Below are positions 16,658-26,008 of a stretch of DNA of 44,464 nt, in pieces. Origin of the DNA: Prevotella sp. (lineage in GTDB: Bacteria; Bacteroidota; Bacteroidia; Bacteroidales; Bacteroidaceae); contig JALEKD010000048.1 of the NCBI GenBank assembly GCA_022769285.1, positions 1-44,464 of the forward strand. Reading direction: 5' to 3'. The position numbers and the translations under genes were made by a program. Positions within the stretch are counted from its first letter, which is position 1; every line of letters starts with the position of its first letter. The notes below the pieces were generated by a model. That model saw only the letters and a list, made by a program, of their open reading frames with translations. It did not search any database and was not told the DNA's origin.

Positions 16658-17404
16658 TTACAGCAGTTTCTCCAGTAATAGCAGAGTCATAAATCCGAGC
16701 AGCAATGCGTAGGTGGCTTGCTTCTGATAGCCGTGGGCATGGGTTTCGGGTATCATCTCGTCGCTTGTGACGTAGAGCATTGCACCGCCGGCAAAGCCGA
16801 GCATGACGGGAAGCATGGCGGCCGACACGTTGCCCATGGCAAATCCTGTCCACACTCCGATTACCTCAAGCAAGCCTATGGCGATGGATATTACAAATGT
16901 GCGGATGCGCGTCACTCCGGCGAGCAGCAGCGGGGCTATTATCACCATGCCCTCAGGGATGTTCTGTAGCGCGATGCCGAGGCTCACGGTCCACGATGCC
17001 TCCTCGCCTTCGCTCATGCTCACTCCTGCGGCAATACCTTCAGGAAACTTGTGTATGGCAATGGCCATGACAAATAGCATGATGTGGTTAAGCGTGGAGT
17101 TGTTGCGGTGCTCTTCGGCGTCAAGGCCGGTGATGTGGTGGAGGTGTGGGGTCACGAGGTCAAGTACGTTGAGGAACAACGCGCCCGCCATGACTCCTAC
17201 GACGACAAACCACCATGGTGTTGTCCCCAACTCAAAGGCTGGCACTATCAGTCCCAGCGTCGATGCGGCAAGCATCACTCCGGCGCAATAGCCAAGCACC
17301 GTGTCGTTCCACTTGTGTGGCAGCTCCTTTATCCCAAATCCAAGAAGGCTGCCTATCATTGTAGCTCCGCAAAGTCCTGCGGCACTTATCCATACGTTTG
17401 TCAT
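16658..17404 (-). CDS. ZIP-family divalent metal transporter
   Basis: An inner-membrane protein of 248 residues with about eight hydrophobic segments. The ZIP metal-site motifs are plain: HKFPEG (residues 118-123) and QNIPEG (147-152) in neighbouring helices, plus SDEMIPE near residue 215. A His-bearing loop (PHLHH, 86-90) lies between the early segments, as expected for the variable metal-binding loop. The protein imports zinc, iron or related ions (ZupT-like); the metal cannot be read from sequence. The ATG at 17404 gives the normal length. A truncated HU-like gene ends 42 bases upstream on the same strand. Confidence 0.92.
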   Translation of the reverse strand: MTNVWISAAGLCGATMIGSLLGFGIKELPHKWNDTVLGYCAGVMLAASTLGLIVPAFELGTTPWWFVVVGVMAGALFLNVLDLVTPHLHHITGLDAEEHRNNSTLNHIMLFVMAIAIHKFPEGIAAGVSMSEGEEASWTVSLGIALQNIPEGMVIIAPLLLAGVTRIRTFVISIAIGLLEVIGVWTGFAMGNVSAAMLPVMLGFAGGAMLYVTSDEMIPETHAHGYQKQATYALLLGFMTLLLLEKLL

Positions 17405-17446
17405 AATCTATTTATTCAGAAAATTGTTTTGGAGATGATTTCCCAA

Positions 17447-17554
17447 CTATATCGGTCGGTTCGAGGTGGATAATTCGAAAATCTGCACAAACTTCTGTTC
17501 TTTCCCCGTCCCCTTAGAGCTATTTGTTGGGTGTATTTCGTATTTGATGCTCAT
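17447..17554 (-). pseudogene. 5' fragment of an HU-like DNA-binding protein gene
   Basis: A 35-codon frame starting MSIKYEIHPTNSSKGTGKEQ and FVQIFE resembles the N-terminus of the Bacteroidetes HU-like (DUF4469-type) proteins, which typically begin with VKYEL and a KGTGE-like loop. It stops after a short unrelated tail, far below the usual 120 or more residues, so the rest of the gene is gone. CAAAGTTA at 17578-17585, reading TAACTTTG on the minus strand, could be its old -7 promoter box. The match is by memory of the family pattern and needs a search. Confidence 0.4.
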
Positions 17555-17948
17555 TTTGCAAGTTCTTAATTGGGACTCAAAGTTAATAAATAATCGGCAA
17601 ACATAAAAATCGTATGAAGTAAAAGATTTATAAAGGTCTCTTCTATAAGGCTTGTTCATCTTACCAACCGAAAAAAGGTATAGATCATGCTGCGGAAACG
17701 TCTCGCAGTCAATGTAAAATGTGTCAAAGTTATCAGTGCCATCGGTGCTGTATCCGAGGGGCGCTTCCTCGGTTTTCCCGTGCCTTTGTTTTTAAAGGAA
17801 GCCACTGTGTCCTTGCTCCACTCAGACATTCTGGATGGCTATGTTGAGACCATCGTTGCTTTGGCGGTTGATGTGTGGCACGAGATGCAACCTGCCGGAA
17901 CGGCATTGCGAGCATTGTCTTCCCAAGTATGCCATGGCAGATAGAAAT
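17555..17948. other. No supported gene
   Basis: Short frames exist on both strands but none resembles a known protein, and I see no strong structure. Part of it may be the remains of whatever followed or preceded the HU-like fragment. Confidence 0.35.
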
Positions 17949-17950
17949 GC

Positions 17951-17999
17951 AAAAAGCACCACCGCCACGCAAAGAAAACTGAGTTGGGCGATGGTGCTT
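17951..17999 (-). terminator. Terminator of the GH76 gene
   Basis: A 13-base stem with one wobble (17954-17966 with 17987-17999) is followed on the minus strand by TTTTTGC, about 30 bases after the GH76 stop. Confidence 0.75.
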
Positions 18000-18029
18000 C
18001 AGATGGTTATGGAAATGGTCGCGCGGCCG

Positions 18030-19196
18030 CTACTGCAGCGTGCAGGCAGCCTCGATGAGCATACAGCCGGTGAGGTGAGCCGTGAGGCATACGGGCTCGT
18101 GGTCGCCGGGAGCCTGGCGCCAGCGGCCTCCGTAGAGGTGGGTACGCGGGTTGACGCCCTGCTGGGCCACCACCTTGGCGCAGTACAGCAGGTAGTTGCG
18201 GAAGTGGTCGCGGGTGGCCTGGGACAGGCTTGGCTCCTTAGCCAAGGGAGCGAAGTAGCGGAAGAAGATGCCGTGGAACAGGCCGCCATCGCCCCGTATG
18301 GCATCGTCAGGCACGCCAAAGTTGTCCGACTTCTGCTGGATGACATAGTTGGCCGCCCGTATGGCATCGCCCAGGTAACGCTTGTCGCCGGTGAGCTGAT
18401 ACAGCTGGTGGGCAGCCCCGATAAAGGTGCCACTGTTGTAGGTAAAGGTGGCGCGGCTGATGTGGCCCTTGCTGTTCATATTGTCGTACACGGCCCCGGT
18501 CTCATGGTCAAAGAGGTTGGCACGCAACCAGGCGTAGATGGCCTTGGCCTCGGTTAGGTAGGTGCGCTGGCTCTTACCCTGATTAAACCCGGCCCGGTGG
18601 TACAGCTTGGCCAGTTTGGCGGCGATGATGGCAGCCGGGCCGTTAGAGCAGGCGTTCTTGGACTTGGACACATCAGTCTTCCAGGTGATGCCCCCATGCC
18701 AGGGAGCCTCGTCGTCGGGGCCCCAGGTAGACCATATCCAGTCATCGTAAATCTGGCGGGCGCGATGGATGTAGGTCGTATCGCCCGTGGCCTCGAACAT
18801 GCGTATCTGGGCGAGCGTTATCCACTCCATGTCGTCAACGAATGGGTTCCACCAGGGCCGCTGCCCGTCGTGGGCGAAATTGTAGCGTGGCGCTCCCTGC
18901 CACCACAGGGGGAACAGTGCGCTGTAGCGCTGGTCGCCCGTACGCAGGTAGGCATCGGTAATGACGTCGATGGCGTGGGCCTCGGGCCAGTAATTGCCGG
19001 TGGAGAGGTCAGAGAGGTCGCTGCCGTAGTTGAAGTAGTAGCGGTCGGGATAACCTGGGAAGCTGGCACCCCAGAAATGGGTGATGAGAGCCTGGGCCAT
19101 GCTGTCGGCCAGGGCCTGGAAAGAGGGGGCTGACTGCGCCCGGGAGCCGAGGACGCTCAGGAGCATCAGCAGGGCTAAAAGGATTTTCTTGTTCAT
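18030..19196 (-). CDS. Glycoside hydrolase family 76 (alpha-1,6-mannanase-like)
   Basis: An exported enzyme of 388 residues with a signal peptide MNKKILLALLMLLSVLGSRA cut before Q. The catalytic pair of the family is seen as adjacent Asp residues D121-D122 in NPFVDDMEW; ITWKTDVSKSKNACSNGPA and YNSGTFIGAAHQLY are other GH76 landmarks. Family members attack alpha-1,6-mannan backbones of fungal cell walls or bacterial mannosides. It shows no type IX sorting domain and no lipobox, so the periplasm is the most likely place. No other mannan-use genes (SusC/SusD) are near. The frame is open to 19265, but the ATG at 19196 gives the signal peptide. Confidence 0.9.
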   Translation of the reverse strand: MNKKILLALLMLLSVLGSRAQSAPSFQALADSMAQALITHFWGASFPGYPDRYYFNYGSDLSDLSTGNYWPEAHAIDVITDAYLRTGDQRYSALFPLWWQGAPRYNFAHDGQRPWWNPFVDDMEWITLAQIRMFEATGDTTYIHRARQIYDDWIWSTWGPDDEAPWHGGITWKTDVSKSKNACSNGPAAIIAAKLAKLYHRAGFNQGKSQRTYLTEAKAIYAWLRANLFDHETGAVYDNMNSKGHISRATFTYNSGTFIGAAHQLYQLTGDKRYLGDAIRAANYVIQQKSDNFGVPDDAIRGDGGLFHGIFFRYFAPLAKEPSLSQATRDHFRNYLLYCAKVVAQQGVNPRTHLYGGRWRQAPGDHEPVCLTAHLTGCMLIEAACTLQ

Positions 19197-19235
19197 CGTG
19201 ATAAGTTTGTTTTTGATTATAATTCTTATAATAAA

Positions 19236-19278
19236 GCCCAATCGCGGTCTGCCTTGGGGCAGCACCTGGCGGTTGGGC
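19236..19278 (-). terminator. Weak terminator between the barrel gene and GH76
   Basis: An imperfect hairpin (GCCCAATCGC at 19236 paired with GCGGTTGGGC ending at 19278, with further inner pairing) is followed on the minus strand by TTTATTATA. Confidence 0.45.
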
Positions 19279-19307
19279 GATAGGGTGGGGCTGTATGGAG
19301 GCCGTGT

Positions 19308-20021
19308 TTAGAGGTCAAACTTGTAGCCCACAGTAAGCATGGCGCTACGATTCTTGCTGTTGGAGTACTTCCGGACGTGGGTGAGACCGACGTTGTAGCG
19401 CACGTCGAGCACTACGTTCATGTACTCGTACGAGATGCCCACGGGGATGCTGAAGTCTACCTTGTTGTAGAGCGCATCCGATGTGTTCTCGGTCTTAGTT
19501 ACATCCGAGTTGTAGGTGCGTACGCCCGTGTGGATGTTCTGTACGAAGGTGCAGGTGGTAAACTCTTCCTTGACGTGGGTGAGTAGACCCGCCTGTACGC
19601 CCGCGTTGACAGACAAACCATTGGCTATATATGCGTGAACCATGAGGGGCACGGCCACATAGTTGAGCGTGTTGCTCAGGTCGGTATAGGCCTCGTACTT
19701 GGCCTCGGTAGCGTCCTCGGCAGGGCGCTCTGTAAGTACATCATAGTCATCGTACTTGTTGCCCACCGACACATAGTGTACGCCGGCCGACACGCCTATC
19801 TGCCGCGAAGCTTGATAGTAGGCGTCGGCACCTACCGCGAAGCCCGCTTTGGCCTTGGCATTTAAGCTGTAGTCGGCATTGCCAATGTACAGCGGGTTAT
19901 TAGAAATGTTGGAGATGCTCACGCCAACACGGGGGATGATGGAAAAAGTGCCCGGAGCGGCCTGGGCCATGGTCAGGGTGGCACAGGCTATGAGCAGGCA
20001 ACTGATAAAAAGTCTCTTCAT
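19308..20021 (-). CDS. Outer-membrane beta-barrel protein, PorT-family type
   Basis: A 237-residue protein with a signal peptide (MKRLFISCLLIACATLTMA, then QAAPG) and alternating amphipathic strands throughout, ending in the aromatic/hydrophobic pattern TVGYKFDL typical of the last barrel strand. The overall look, with VGVSISN at the first strand, is that of the OMP_b-brl_2 (PF13568) group of small Bacteroidetes barrels. Function and ligand are unknown. It starts 74 bases after recQ ends on the same strand, without a visible promoter of its own, so it may be read from recQ. Confidence 0.78.
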   Translation of the reverse strand: MKRLFISCLLIACATLTMAQAAPGTFSIIPRVGVSISNISNNPLYIGNADYSLNAKAKAGFAVGADAYYQASRQIGVSAGVHYVSVGNKYDDYDVLTERPAEDATEAKYEAYTDLSNTLNYVAVPLMVHAYIANGLSVNAGVQAGLLTHVKEEFTTCTFVQNIHTGVRTYNSDVTKTENTSDALYNKVDFSIPVGISYEYMNVVLDVRYNVGLTHVRKYSNSKNRSAMLTVGYKFDL

Positions 20022-20095
20022 AATGTATGATGTCTTATTGGTTTGGTCTGTATGTATGGCAGTATGTGTGGCGGGTGGCGGTTCCCCAGCCGCTG

Positions 20096-22282
20096 TCAGT
20101 TGGCTACCTCGGAGAGGAACTTGATGCGTACCAGGCGGATGTCGGTGTCAGAGTAGTCGCCCCCCAGTTCCTCGATGGCGGTGTTCAGATCGTCGGTATC
20201 GCTCTCCATGAAGTAATCGAAGATGTCGTCGATACGCTCCTCGTCCATCACGTCGTCCAGGAAATAGTCTATGTTGAGCTTGGTGCCGCTGTACACGATG
20301 GCTTCTATCTCGTCGAGCAGCTCGTCGAAGTCAAGGCCCTGTGCGGTAGCTATGTCGTCCAGCGCTATCTGGCGGTCTATGCTCTGTATGATTTTAACCT
20401 TGAGCATGCTCTTCTTGGCTACCGTCTTCACCCTGAACTCTTCCGGTCTTTCGATGCCGTTCTCTTCACAGTGGCGGCGGATAAGGGCGCAGAACTCGGC
20501 CCCGTACTTCTTAGCTTTGCCCACGCCGATGCCCTGGATGTTCTGGAGCTCCTGCAGGGTGATGGGGTACATGGTGGCCATCTGCTCCAGGGAGACATCG
20601 AAGAAGATAACGTAAGGTGCCAGTCCCAACCTCTTGGCCACCTGCTTGCGCAGGCTTACCAGCATGTCGTACAACTCGGGGTCTAATGCTGCCATGTTAC
20701 CCTGTGGCTCCTCATCGTCGTAATCGTCCTTAAACTCGGTGTCCATGGCGACCATAAAGGAGTGCGGCGACTTGATAAAGCGGCGTCCGGCGGCCGTAAT
20801 CTTCAGCAGTCCGTAGCTCTCTACATCTTTCTTGATGTACCCGGCTATGATGGCCTGTCGGATGACGGGGCTCCAGAACTTTTCGTTAAAGTCCTCGCCC
20901 GAACCGAACTCTTCCAACTCGTTGTGGTGATGCGACACGATGTCGTCGGTCCCCCGCCCCTTGATAAAGTCTATGACATATTCCTGCCGGAAATTCTCCT
21001 TCAGGGCCAGGATGGCCTCTAAGACCACCACTAACTGATCCTGGGCCTCTGTCTTCTCCTTGGGGTGCAGACAGTTGTCGCAGTTCTCGCAGTTGTCTTT
21101 GGAATAATCCTCGCCGAAGTAGTGGAGCAAAATCTTGCGGCGGCAGAGCGACGACTCGGCGTAGGCAGCCGTCTCCTGGAGCAGTTGCTTGCCGATGTTC
21201 TGTTCGGCGATAGGCTTGCCCTCCATGAATTTTTCCAGCTTGCGCAGGTCTTTGTAGGAGTAGAAGGCTATGCAGATGCCCTCGCCACCATCCCGGCCGG
21301 CGCGTCCGGTCTCCTGGTAGTAGCCCTCTAGGCTTTTGGGTATGTCGTAGTGTAGCACGAAGCGCACGTCGGGTTTGTCTATACCCATGCCAAAGGCAAT
21401 AGTGGCCACAATGACGTCTATGCGCTCCATGAGGAAGTCATCCTGGGTCTGCGAGCGTGTCGCGCTGTCCAGTCCGGCATGATAGGGCGCCGCCTTGATG
21501 TCATTGGCCTGCAGATCGGCCGCCAGCTCTTCTACCGTTTTACGCGACAGACAGTAGATGATGCCACTCTTACCCGGGTGTTGCTTAATAAAAAGTATTA
21601 TCTGCTTGTTTATATCCTTGGTCTTGGGTCTGACTTCGTAGTAGAGGTTGGGGCGGTTAAAGGAGCTTTTGAACTCATGTGCATCCATTATCTCCAGGTT
21701 CTTCTTGATGTCCGTCCGCACTTTGTCGGTAGCGGTGGCTGTCAGGGCGATAACCGGGGCTTTGCCTATCTTGTCGATGGTGGGTCTCAGGTTACGGTAT
21801 TCGGGGCGGAAGTCGTGCCCCCATTCTGAGATGCAGTGCGCCTCGTCTATGGCGTAGAACGATATCTTGAAGGACTTGAAGAACTCCTGGTTCTCGGGCT
21901 TGTTGAGCGACTCGGGAGCCACATATAGCAGTTTGGTCTTGCCCTTGCGCACATCATCCATTACCTGCTGTATGGCCGACTTGTTGAGCGATGAGTTCAG
22001 GTAGTGTGCCAGCCCGCCATCTTCGCTGATGCTGTTTACCGCATCTACCTGGTTCTTCATAAGGGCTATAAGCGGCGATACCACGATGGCCGTACCCTCC
22101 ATCAACAGCGATGGCAGTTGGTAACAGAGACTCTTTCCGCCGCCGGTCGGCATGAGCACAAAGACATTCTCACCCGACATGAGTGTGCGGATGATTGCCT
22201 CTTGGTCGCCTTTGAACGAGTCAAAGCCGAAGTAGTGCTTTAGTTTTTCTGTTAGATTAACGTTATATGTCATATTACTCAT
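20096..22282 (-). CDS. recQ: ATP-dependent DNA helicase RecQ
   Basis: A 728-residue 3'-5' helicase. Walker A is PTGGGKS (residues 45-51), the DEAH box lies in YAIDEAHCISEWGHDF near residue 140, and motif VI (ETGRAGRDG) is intact. The RQC zinc site is the Cys cluster CRRKILLHYFGE ... CENCDNC, followed by winged-helix and HRDC domains (LVSLRKQVAKRLGL near residue 535). A further C-terminal segment of about 120 residues, beyond HRDC and rich in acidic residues, matches the longer Bacteroidetes RecQ. Two ATGs (22282 and 22273) are possible; I took the first. It is the last repair gene of the tig-clpP-clpX-recQ block. Confidence 0.95.
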   Translation of the reverse strand: MSNMTYNVNLTEKLKHYFGFDSFKGDQEAIIRTLMSGENVFVLMPTGGGKSLCYQLPSLLMEGTAIVVSPLIALMKNQVDAVNSISEDGGLAHYLNSSLNKSAIQQVMDDVRKGKTKLLYVAPESLNKPENQEFFKSFKISFYAIDEAHCISEWGHDFRPEYRNLRPTIDKIGKAPVIALTATATDKVRTDIKKNLEIMDAHEFKSSFNRPNLYYEVRPKTKDINKQIILFIKQHPGKSGIIYCLSRKTVEELAADLQANDIKAAPYHAGLDSATRSQTQDDFLMERIDVIVATIAFGMGIDKPDVRFVLHYDIPKSLEGYYQETGRAGRDGGEGICIAFYSYKDLRKLEKFMEGKPIAEQNIGKQLLQETAAYAESSLCRRKILLHYFGEDYSKDNCENCDNCLHPKEKTEAQDQLVVVLEAILALKENFRQEYVIDFIKGRGTDDIVSHHHNELEEFGSGEDFNEKFWSPVIRQAIIAGYIKKDVESYGLLKITAAGRRFIKSPHSFMVAMDTEFKDDYDDEEPQGNMAALDPELYDMLVSLRKQVAKRLGLAPYVIFFDVSLEQMATMYPITLQELQNIQGIGVGKAKKYGAEFCALIRRHCEENGIERPEEFRVKTVAKKSMLKVKIIQSIDRQIALDDIATAQGLDFDELLDEIEAIVYSGTKLNIDYFLDDVMDEERIDDIFDYFMESDTDDLNTAIEELGGDYSDTDIRLVRIKFLSEVAN

Positions 22283-22326
22283 TCGTTCGTCCTCGGCCGT
22301 GCTTTAGTAGCGGGCTGCGCCCCAAA

Positions 22327-22391
22327 AGCTATAGGGGAGAAGTGGCCGGGTGTACGCTGCGTACTCTGGCGTTCGCCCCCCACCTGTAGCT
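22327..22391 (-). terminator. Possible terminator between clpX and recQ
   Basis: AGCTATAGG (22327-22335) pairs with CCTGTAGCT (22383-22391), overlapping the clpX stop, and the stem is followed by TTTT on the minus strand. Inside lies a perfect 13-base palindrome, GTACGC-T-GCGTAC (22352-22364). Confidence 0.4.
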
Positions 22392-23637
22392 ATAGGTTCT
22401 CCTGCTTCTGCAGGTTCGACTTGCTCATCTGCTCCTTGGCATAGGCAAGCGTTACCTCGAACTGGGTTACCTTCTTGGATGGTAACTCGAACATGGCGTC
22501 CATCATGATGGCCTCTACGATAGAGCGGAGGCCACGGGCCCCCAACTTGTATTCTACAGCCTTGTCCACGATGAAGTCGAGAGCGTCATCGGCAAAGGTC
22601 AGTTTCACCCCGTCTATCTCCATCAGTTTGATGTACTGTTTGACGATAGAGTTCTTGGGTTCTACCAATATGCGGCGCAGTGCCGGACGGTCCAGGGGAT
22701 TTAAGTGGGTCAGTACGGGCAGACGGCCGATAATCTCGGGTATCAGTCCGAACGACTTCAGATCCTGCGGGGTTACGTATTGTATCAGATTGTTCTTGTC
22801 GATGCGTGCCACATGCTGTACCGAGTTGTAACCCACCACGTGGGTGTTCATGCGCTGGGCTATCTTGGCCTCGATGCCGTCAAAGGCACCGCCGCAGATG
22901 AACAGGATGTTGCGCGTATCTACATGGATGTAATCCTGGTCGGGATGCTTGCGGCCACCCTTAGGCGGTACGTTGACCATGGTACCCTCTAAGAGCTTGA
23001 GCAGACCCTGCTGAACCCCCTCGCCACTTACGTCGCGGGTAATGCTGGGGTTGTCGCTCTTGCGAGCTATCTTGTCTATCTCGTCTACAAATACAATGCC
23101 ACATTCAGCGGCGGCCACGTTGTAGTCGGCCACCTGAAGCAGGCGCGACAGGATGCTCTCTACATCCTCGCCCACATAGCCAGCCTCTGTAAACACGGTG
23201 GCGTCGACGATGGTAAAGGGCACATTGAGCAGATGGGCTATGGTGCGCGCCAGCAGAGTCTTGCCGGTACCCGTGCTACCTACCATCATAATGTTGCTCT
23301 TTTCTATCTCTACTCCGTTGTCATCTATATGTTGCTGCAACCGCTTGTAGTGGTTGTACACCGATACGGCCAGACAGCGCTTGGCATCGTCTTGGCCTAT
23401 TACGTATTCGTCCAGGTACTTCTTGATGTCCTTGGGCTTGGGTATGTCTTTCAGTTCAAAGTCGGCCTTGGGCTTCTTGCCCACAGCCGTCTCTGCACCG
23501 TACACGCCAGCCGATGCGGCAATCTCGTATGCCTGTTTGGCACAATCTTCACAGATAAAGCCATTAAGTCCGGATATGATGAGCTTAACCTCGTCCTCAC
23601 CGCGACCGCAAAAACTACAAACTTTCTTTTTCGGCAT
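22390..23637 (-). CDS. clpX: ClpX, ATPase and substrate-selecting subunit of the ClpXP protease
   Basis: A 415-residue AAA+ unfoldase. The zinc-binding N-domain has C7, C10, C29 and C32. Walker A is GSTGTGKT (residues 120-127), Walker B is FVDEIDK, and the pore motif GYVGEDVE and GRLPVLT sensor region are present. ClpX feeds unfolded proteins to ClpP in the cytoplasm. Its start lies inside the end of clpP (23-base overlap), so translation is probably coupled and both subunits come from one message. Confidence 0.97.
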   Translation of the reverse strand: MPKKKVCSFCGRGEDEVKLIISGLNGFICEDCAKQAYEIAASAGVYGAETAVGKKPKADFELKDIPKPKDIKKYLDEYVIGQDDAKRCLAVSVYNHYKRLQQHIDDNGVEIEKSNIMMVGSTGTGKTLLARTIAHLLNVPFTIVDATVFTEAGYVGEDVESILSRLLQVADYNVAAAECGIVFVDEIDKIARKSDNPSITRDVSGEGVQQGLLKLLEGTMVNVPPKGGRKHPDQDYIHVDTRNILFICGGAFDGIEAKIAQRMNTHVVGYNSVQHVARIDKNNLIQYVTPQDLKSFGLIPEIIGRLPVLTHLNPLDRPALRRILVEPKNSIVKQYIKLMEIDGVKLTFADDALDFIVDKAVEYKLGARGLRSIVEAIMMDAMFELPSKKVTQFEVTLAYAKEQMSKSNLQKQENL

Positions 23638-24307
23638 TTTCTTTCTTACGTGTTAAAATAGTGTCAATCATGCCATACTCCTTGGCCTCCTGTGCGGTCA
23701 TCCAGTAGTTGCGGTCGCTGTCCTGCCAGACCTTGTCGTAGGGAGTGTGCGAGTGCTCGCTGATAATGGTATAGAGTTCTTTCTTGAACTTCTGTATCTC
23801 CTTGGCTTCTATCTCGATATCCGATGCCTGGCCCTGTACGCCGCCGAGCGGCTGGTGTATCATCACGCGGCTGTGGGTGAGTGCCTGTCGTTTGCCCTCA
23901 GCTCCGGCTGTGAGCAGTACGGCGGCCATCGAGGCGGCCATGCCGGTACATATCGTAGCCACGTCGCTCGATACAAACTGCATGGTATCGTATATGCCCA
24001 GTCCGGCCGTAACGCTACCGCCAGGGCTGTTTATATATATAGAAATGTCTTTCTCCGGGTCGGTAGAGTCAAGGTATAGCAGCTGGGCCTGCAGCGTGTT
24101 GGCCGTATAGTCGTCTATCTCTGTTCCAAGAAATATGATGCGTTCCATCATGAGGCGCGAGAAGACATCCATCTGCGTTACGTTCAGTTTGCGCTCTTCC
24201 AATATATATGGGTTGATGTACTGGGCTTGCGACTTGACCACCTCGTCCAGTACCATTCCGTTAATGCCTAAGTGCTGAGTGGCATACTTGCGAAAATCTC
24301 TGTTCAT
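23615..24307 (-). CDS. clpP: ClpP, protease subunit of ClpXP
   Basis: A serine protease of 230 residues from the ATG at 24307. The triad is S126 (in GMAASMAAV), H151 ([11 protein letters not shown]) and an Asp near residue 196 (WQDSDRN). SPGGSV (residues 94-99) forms the oxyanion region. The frame is open for 24 further residues upstream, but these would run across the transcription start and leader, and MNRDFRKYA is the usual start in relatives. Together with clpX it forms the main ATP-dependent protease. The intergenic region with tig holds an unusual overlapping terminator and promoter. Confidence 0.96.
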   Translation of the reverse strand: MNRDFRKYATQHLGINGMVLDEVVKSQAQYINPYILEERKLNVTQMDVFSRLMMERIIFLGTEIDDYTANTLQAQLLYLDSTDPEKDISIYINSPGGSVTAGLGIYDTMQFVSSDVATICTGMAASMAAVLLTAGAEGKRQALTHSRVMIHQPLGGVQGQASDIEIEAKEIQKFKKELYTIISEHSHTPYDKVWQDSDRNYWMTAQEAKEYGMIDTILTRKKENAEKESL

Positions 24308-24340
24308 GTTCTTTCTGTTAGTGATAAATAGGGAAAAAAG

Positions 24341-24406
24341 AGAGGTTGTCCACTCTTTTATTATCTGTTCTAAGAACAAAGATACATAAAATAGTCGACA
24401 ACCTCT
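24341..24406 (-). terminator. Long inverted repeat: tig terminator containing the clpP promoter
   Basis: The arms 24341-24370 and 24374-24406 pair over nearly their whole length: blocks AGAGGTTGTC, ACT, TTTTAT, TATCT and GTTC match, separated by two single mismatches and small bulges. On the minus strand the stem is followed by CTTTTTTCCC, so it reads as a Rho-independent terminator for tig. The upstream arm also holds TATCTTTG (24384 to 24377), a Bacteroidetes -7 box placed for clpP, with the start near 24370. Confidence 0.75.
24377..24384 (-). promoter_or_regulatory. -7 element of the clpP promoter
   Basis: TATCTTTG on the minus strand fits TAnnTTTG. The nearest TTG upstream is only 14 bases away, shorter than usual, so the -33 element is unclear. 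The leader to the ATG would be about 63 bases. Confidence 0.5.
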
Positions 24407-24501
24407 TTATGAATAGGAAGTTTTTTTTCGTAAAATGGTGTATTCTTGATGCCGAGGAGAAGCTCGGCAGTCATAGATATGTCCTACTTTGTACTAAAAA
24501 A

Positions 24502-25857
24502 CTATTTGCTCATCATCTCGTTGAACTCCTCGAGTGAGATGTCCTTGGTATTAAGTTTCACTACACCTTTGAGTTTCTCTGTGAGTTTGCGGTCGATGGC
24601 ACGCTCAACGAGCGACTGGATATATTCCTTCTTCTTCATCATCTCGGTGGCGTAGTTGTCTACATACTCATCAGGTACATTGTTCATTCCGTACTGGGCA
24701 AACTGAGCGCGGGCGGTCTCCTTGGCTGCATCCTTAACATCGGCTTCCTCAACCTTGATACCCTGAGCTGCTACCAACTGGTCCTTGATGAGGTGCCAAG
24801 TCAGTTCCTTGATGCTGTTGTCGTAGTTCTTCTCTACAAAGTCCTCGCCCTTATCTTTGTTGTTGGCCAGCATGATGCGTTTGAGCAGGGCATCTGGATA
24901 AGCGAGCTTGCCCACCTTCTTTTCGCAGTGCTTGCGTACATCCTGCAAGAAACGGAAGTCGCTGTTGATGGCGAACTGTGCTTTCAAGCCCTCGGCAATC
25001 TTAGTGCGGAACTCGGCCTCGTCCTTAATGTTGCCGGCACCGTAAACTCGGTCGAAGAGTTCCTGGTTAACCTCGTGTTTGGTGAAGTGGTTCACCTCAG
25101 TAATCTGATAGCTGAAGTCGCCAGTATGCTCGCCCACCTTGTCACGCTCTACCTTGAGCAGCGAAGCTACTTCGGCATCGTTGTCAGGATAAGCCTTGCG
25201 CGGGTTGAATGTTACAATATCACCGGGCTTAACTCCGTCGAACAGCTTCTTCTGATCGTCTACCTTAATGTATGAAGGCATCAGAATGGCGCCCTCTACA
25301 GTGATGCCGTTCTCCTTAGTATTGCCGTTCTCGTCAAGTTCGCGTAGGTCGCCCTTCATGCTGTCGCCGTCCTCATAGTGATCGGCCTTGGCGTACTCGC
25401 CAGCTTGTGAGGCGAACATATCTATCTGACGGTCTACGAGTGCGTCGTCTACGGTGATGTTGTAGTAGTCTACCTTATCGCGGCCAGTCAGGTCGCACTT
25501 GAACTCAGGGGCTACAGCCAGGTCAAACTTGAAAGTATAGGGAGCGTCCTTCTCCAGGTCCTGAGGCTCCTGGCTCTCGGCAGCCATAGGCTCGCCAAGT
25601 ACCTGGATATTGTTGTCCTGGATATACTTCTGCAGCTGCTCGCCTACCACCTTGTTTACAGCGTCCATCTTAACCGACAGGCCAAACTGGCGCTTGATGA
25701 GGCCCATAGGAGCCATGCCGGGACGGAAGCCGGGTATGTTGGCACGTTTGCGATAGTCTTTGAGTGTCTTCTCGACATCTCCCTTGATGTCGGCCTCTTC
25801 TATGGTAATTGTGAGTAGGCCGTTGATTTTGTCAGGGTTTTCAAATGAAATATTCAT
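24502..25857 (-). CDS. tig: Trigger factor, ribosome-associated chaperone
   Basis: A 451-residue protein of normal length for Bacteroidetes. The ribosome-binding N-domain has the signature GFRPGMAPMGLIKRQFG (about residues 43-59), close to the GFRxGKxP motif that docks on protein L23; the usual Lys is Met here. The middle region is divergent from the classical FKBP-type isomerase, and the C-terminal helical arms hold the Lys- and Glu-rich repeats expected of the cradle. It meets new chains at the ribosome exit. Its gene heads the tig-clpP-clpX group. Confidence 0.93.
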   Translation of the reverse strand: MNISFENPDKINGLLTITIEEADIKGDVEKTLKDYRKRANIPGFRPGMAPMGLIKRQFGLSVKMDAVNKVVGEQLQKYIQDNNIQVLGEPMAAESQEPQDLEKDAPYTFKFDLAVAPEFKCDLTGRDKVDYYNITVDDALVDRQIDMFASQAGEYAKADHYEDGDSMKGDLRELDENGNTKENGITVEGAILMPSYIKVDDQKKLFDGVKPGDIVTFNPRKAYPDNDAEVASLLKVERDKVGEHTGDFSYQITEVNHFTKHEVNQELFDRVYGAGNIKDEAEFRTKIAEGLKAQFAINSDFRFLQDVRKHCEKKVGKLAYPDALLKRIMLANNKDKGEDFVEKNYDNSIKELTWHLIKDQLVAAQGIKVEEADVKDAAKETARAQFAQYGMNNVPDEYVDNYATEMMKKKEYIQSLVERAIDRKLTEKLKGVVKLNTKDISLEEFNEMMSK

Positions 25858-25905
25858 CTCTGATTTTTATTATGTTATTTGTTTCTGTTCTTGTTAAGCA
25901 AGGCG

Positions 25906-25913
25906 CAAAATTA
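25906..25913 (-). promoter_or_regulatory. -7 element upstream of tig
   Basis: TAATTTTG on the minus strand fits TAnnTTTG, about 49 bases before the tig ATG. I see no clear -33 element. Confidence 0.45.
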
Positions 25914-26008
25914 CTCATTTTTAGCGATATTACCTAATATATTGTGGAAAAAATATATGGGCTGGCCGTTAGCGCCGGTTTACCTATGGCTGTTAGTAGT
26001 GTCGGAGC

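Noticed and set aside
17687..17972. Overlapping frames on both strands upstream of the GH76 terminator
   Set aside because: Neither resembles a known protein and they exclude each other.
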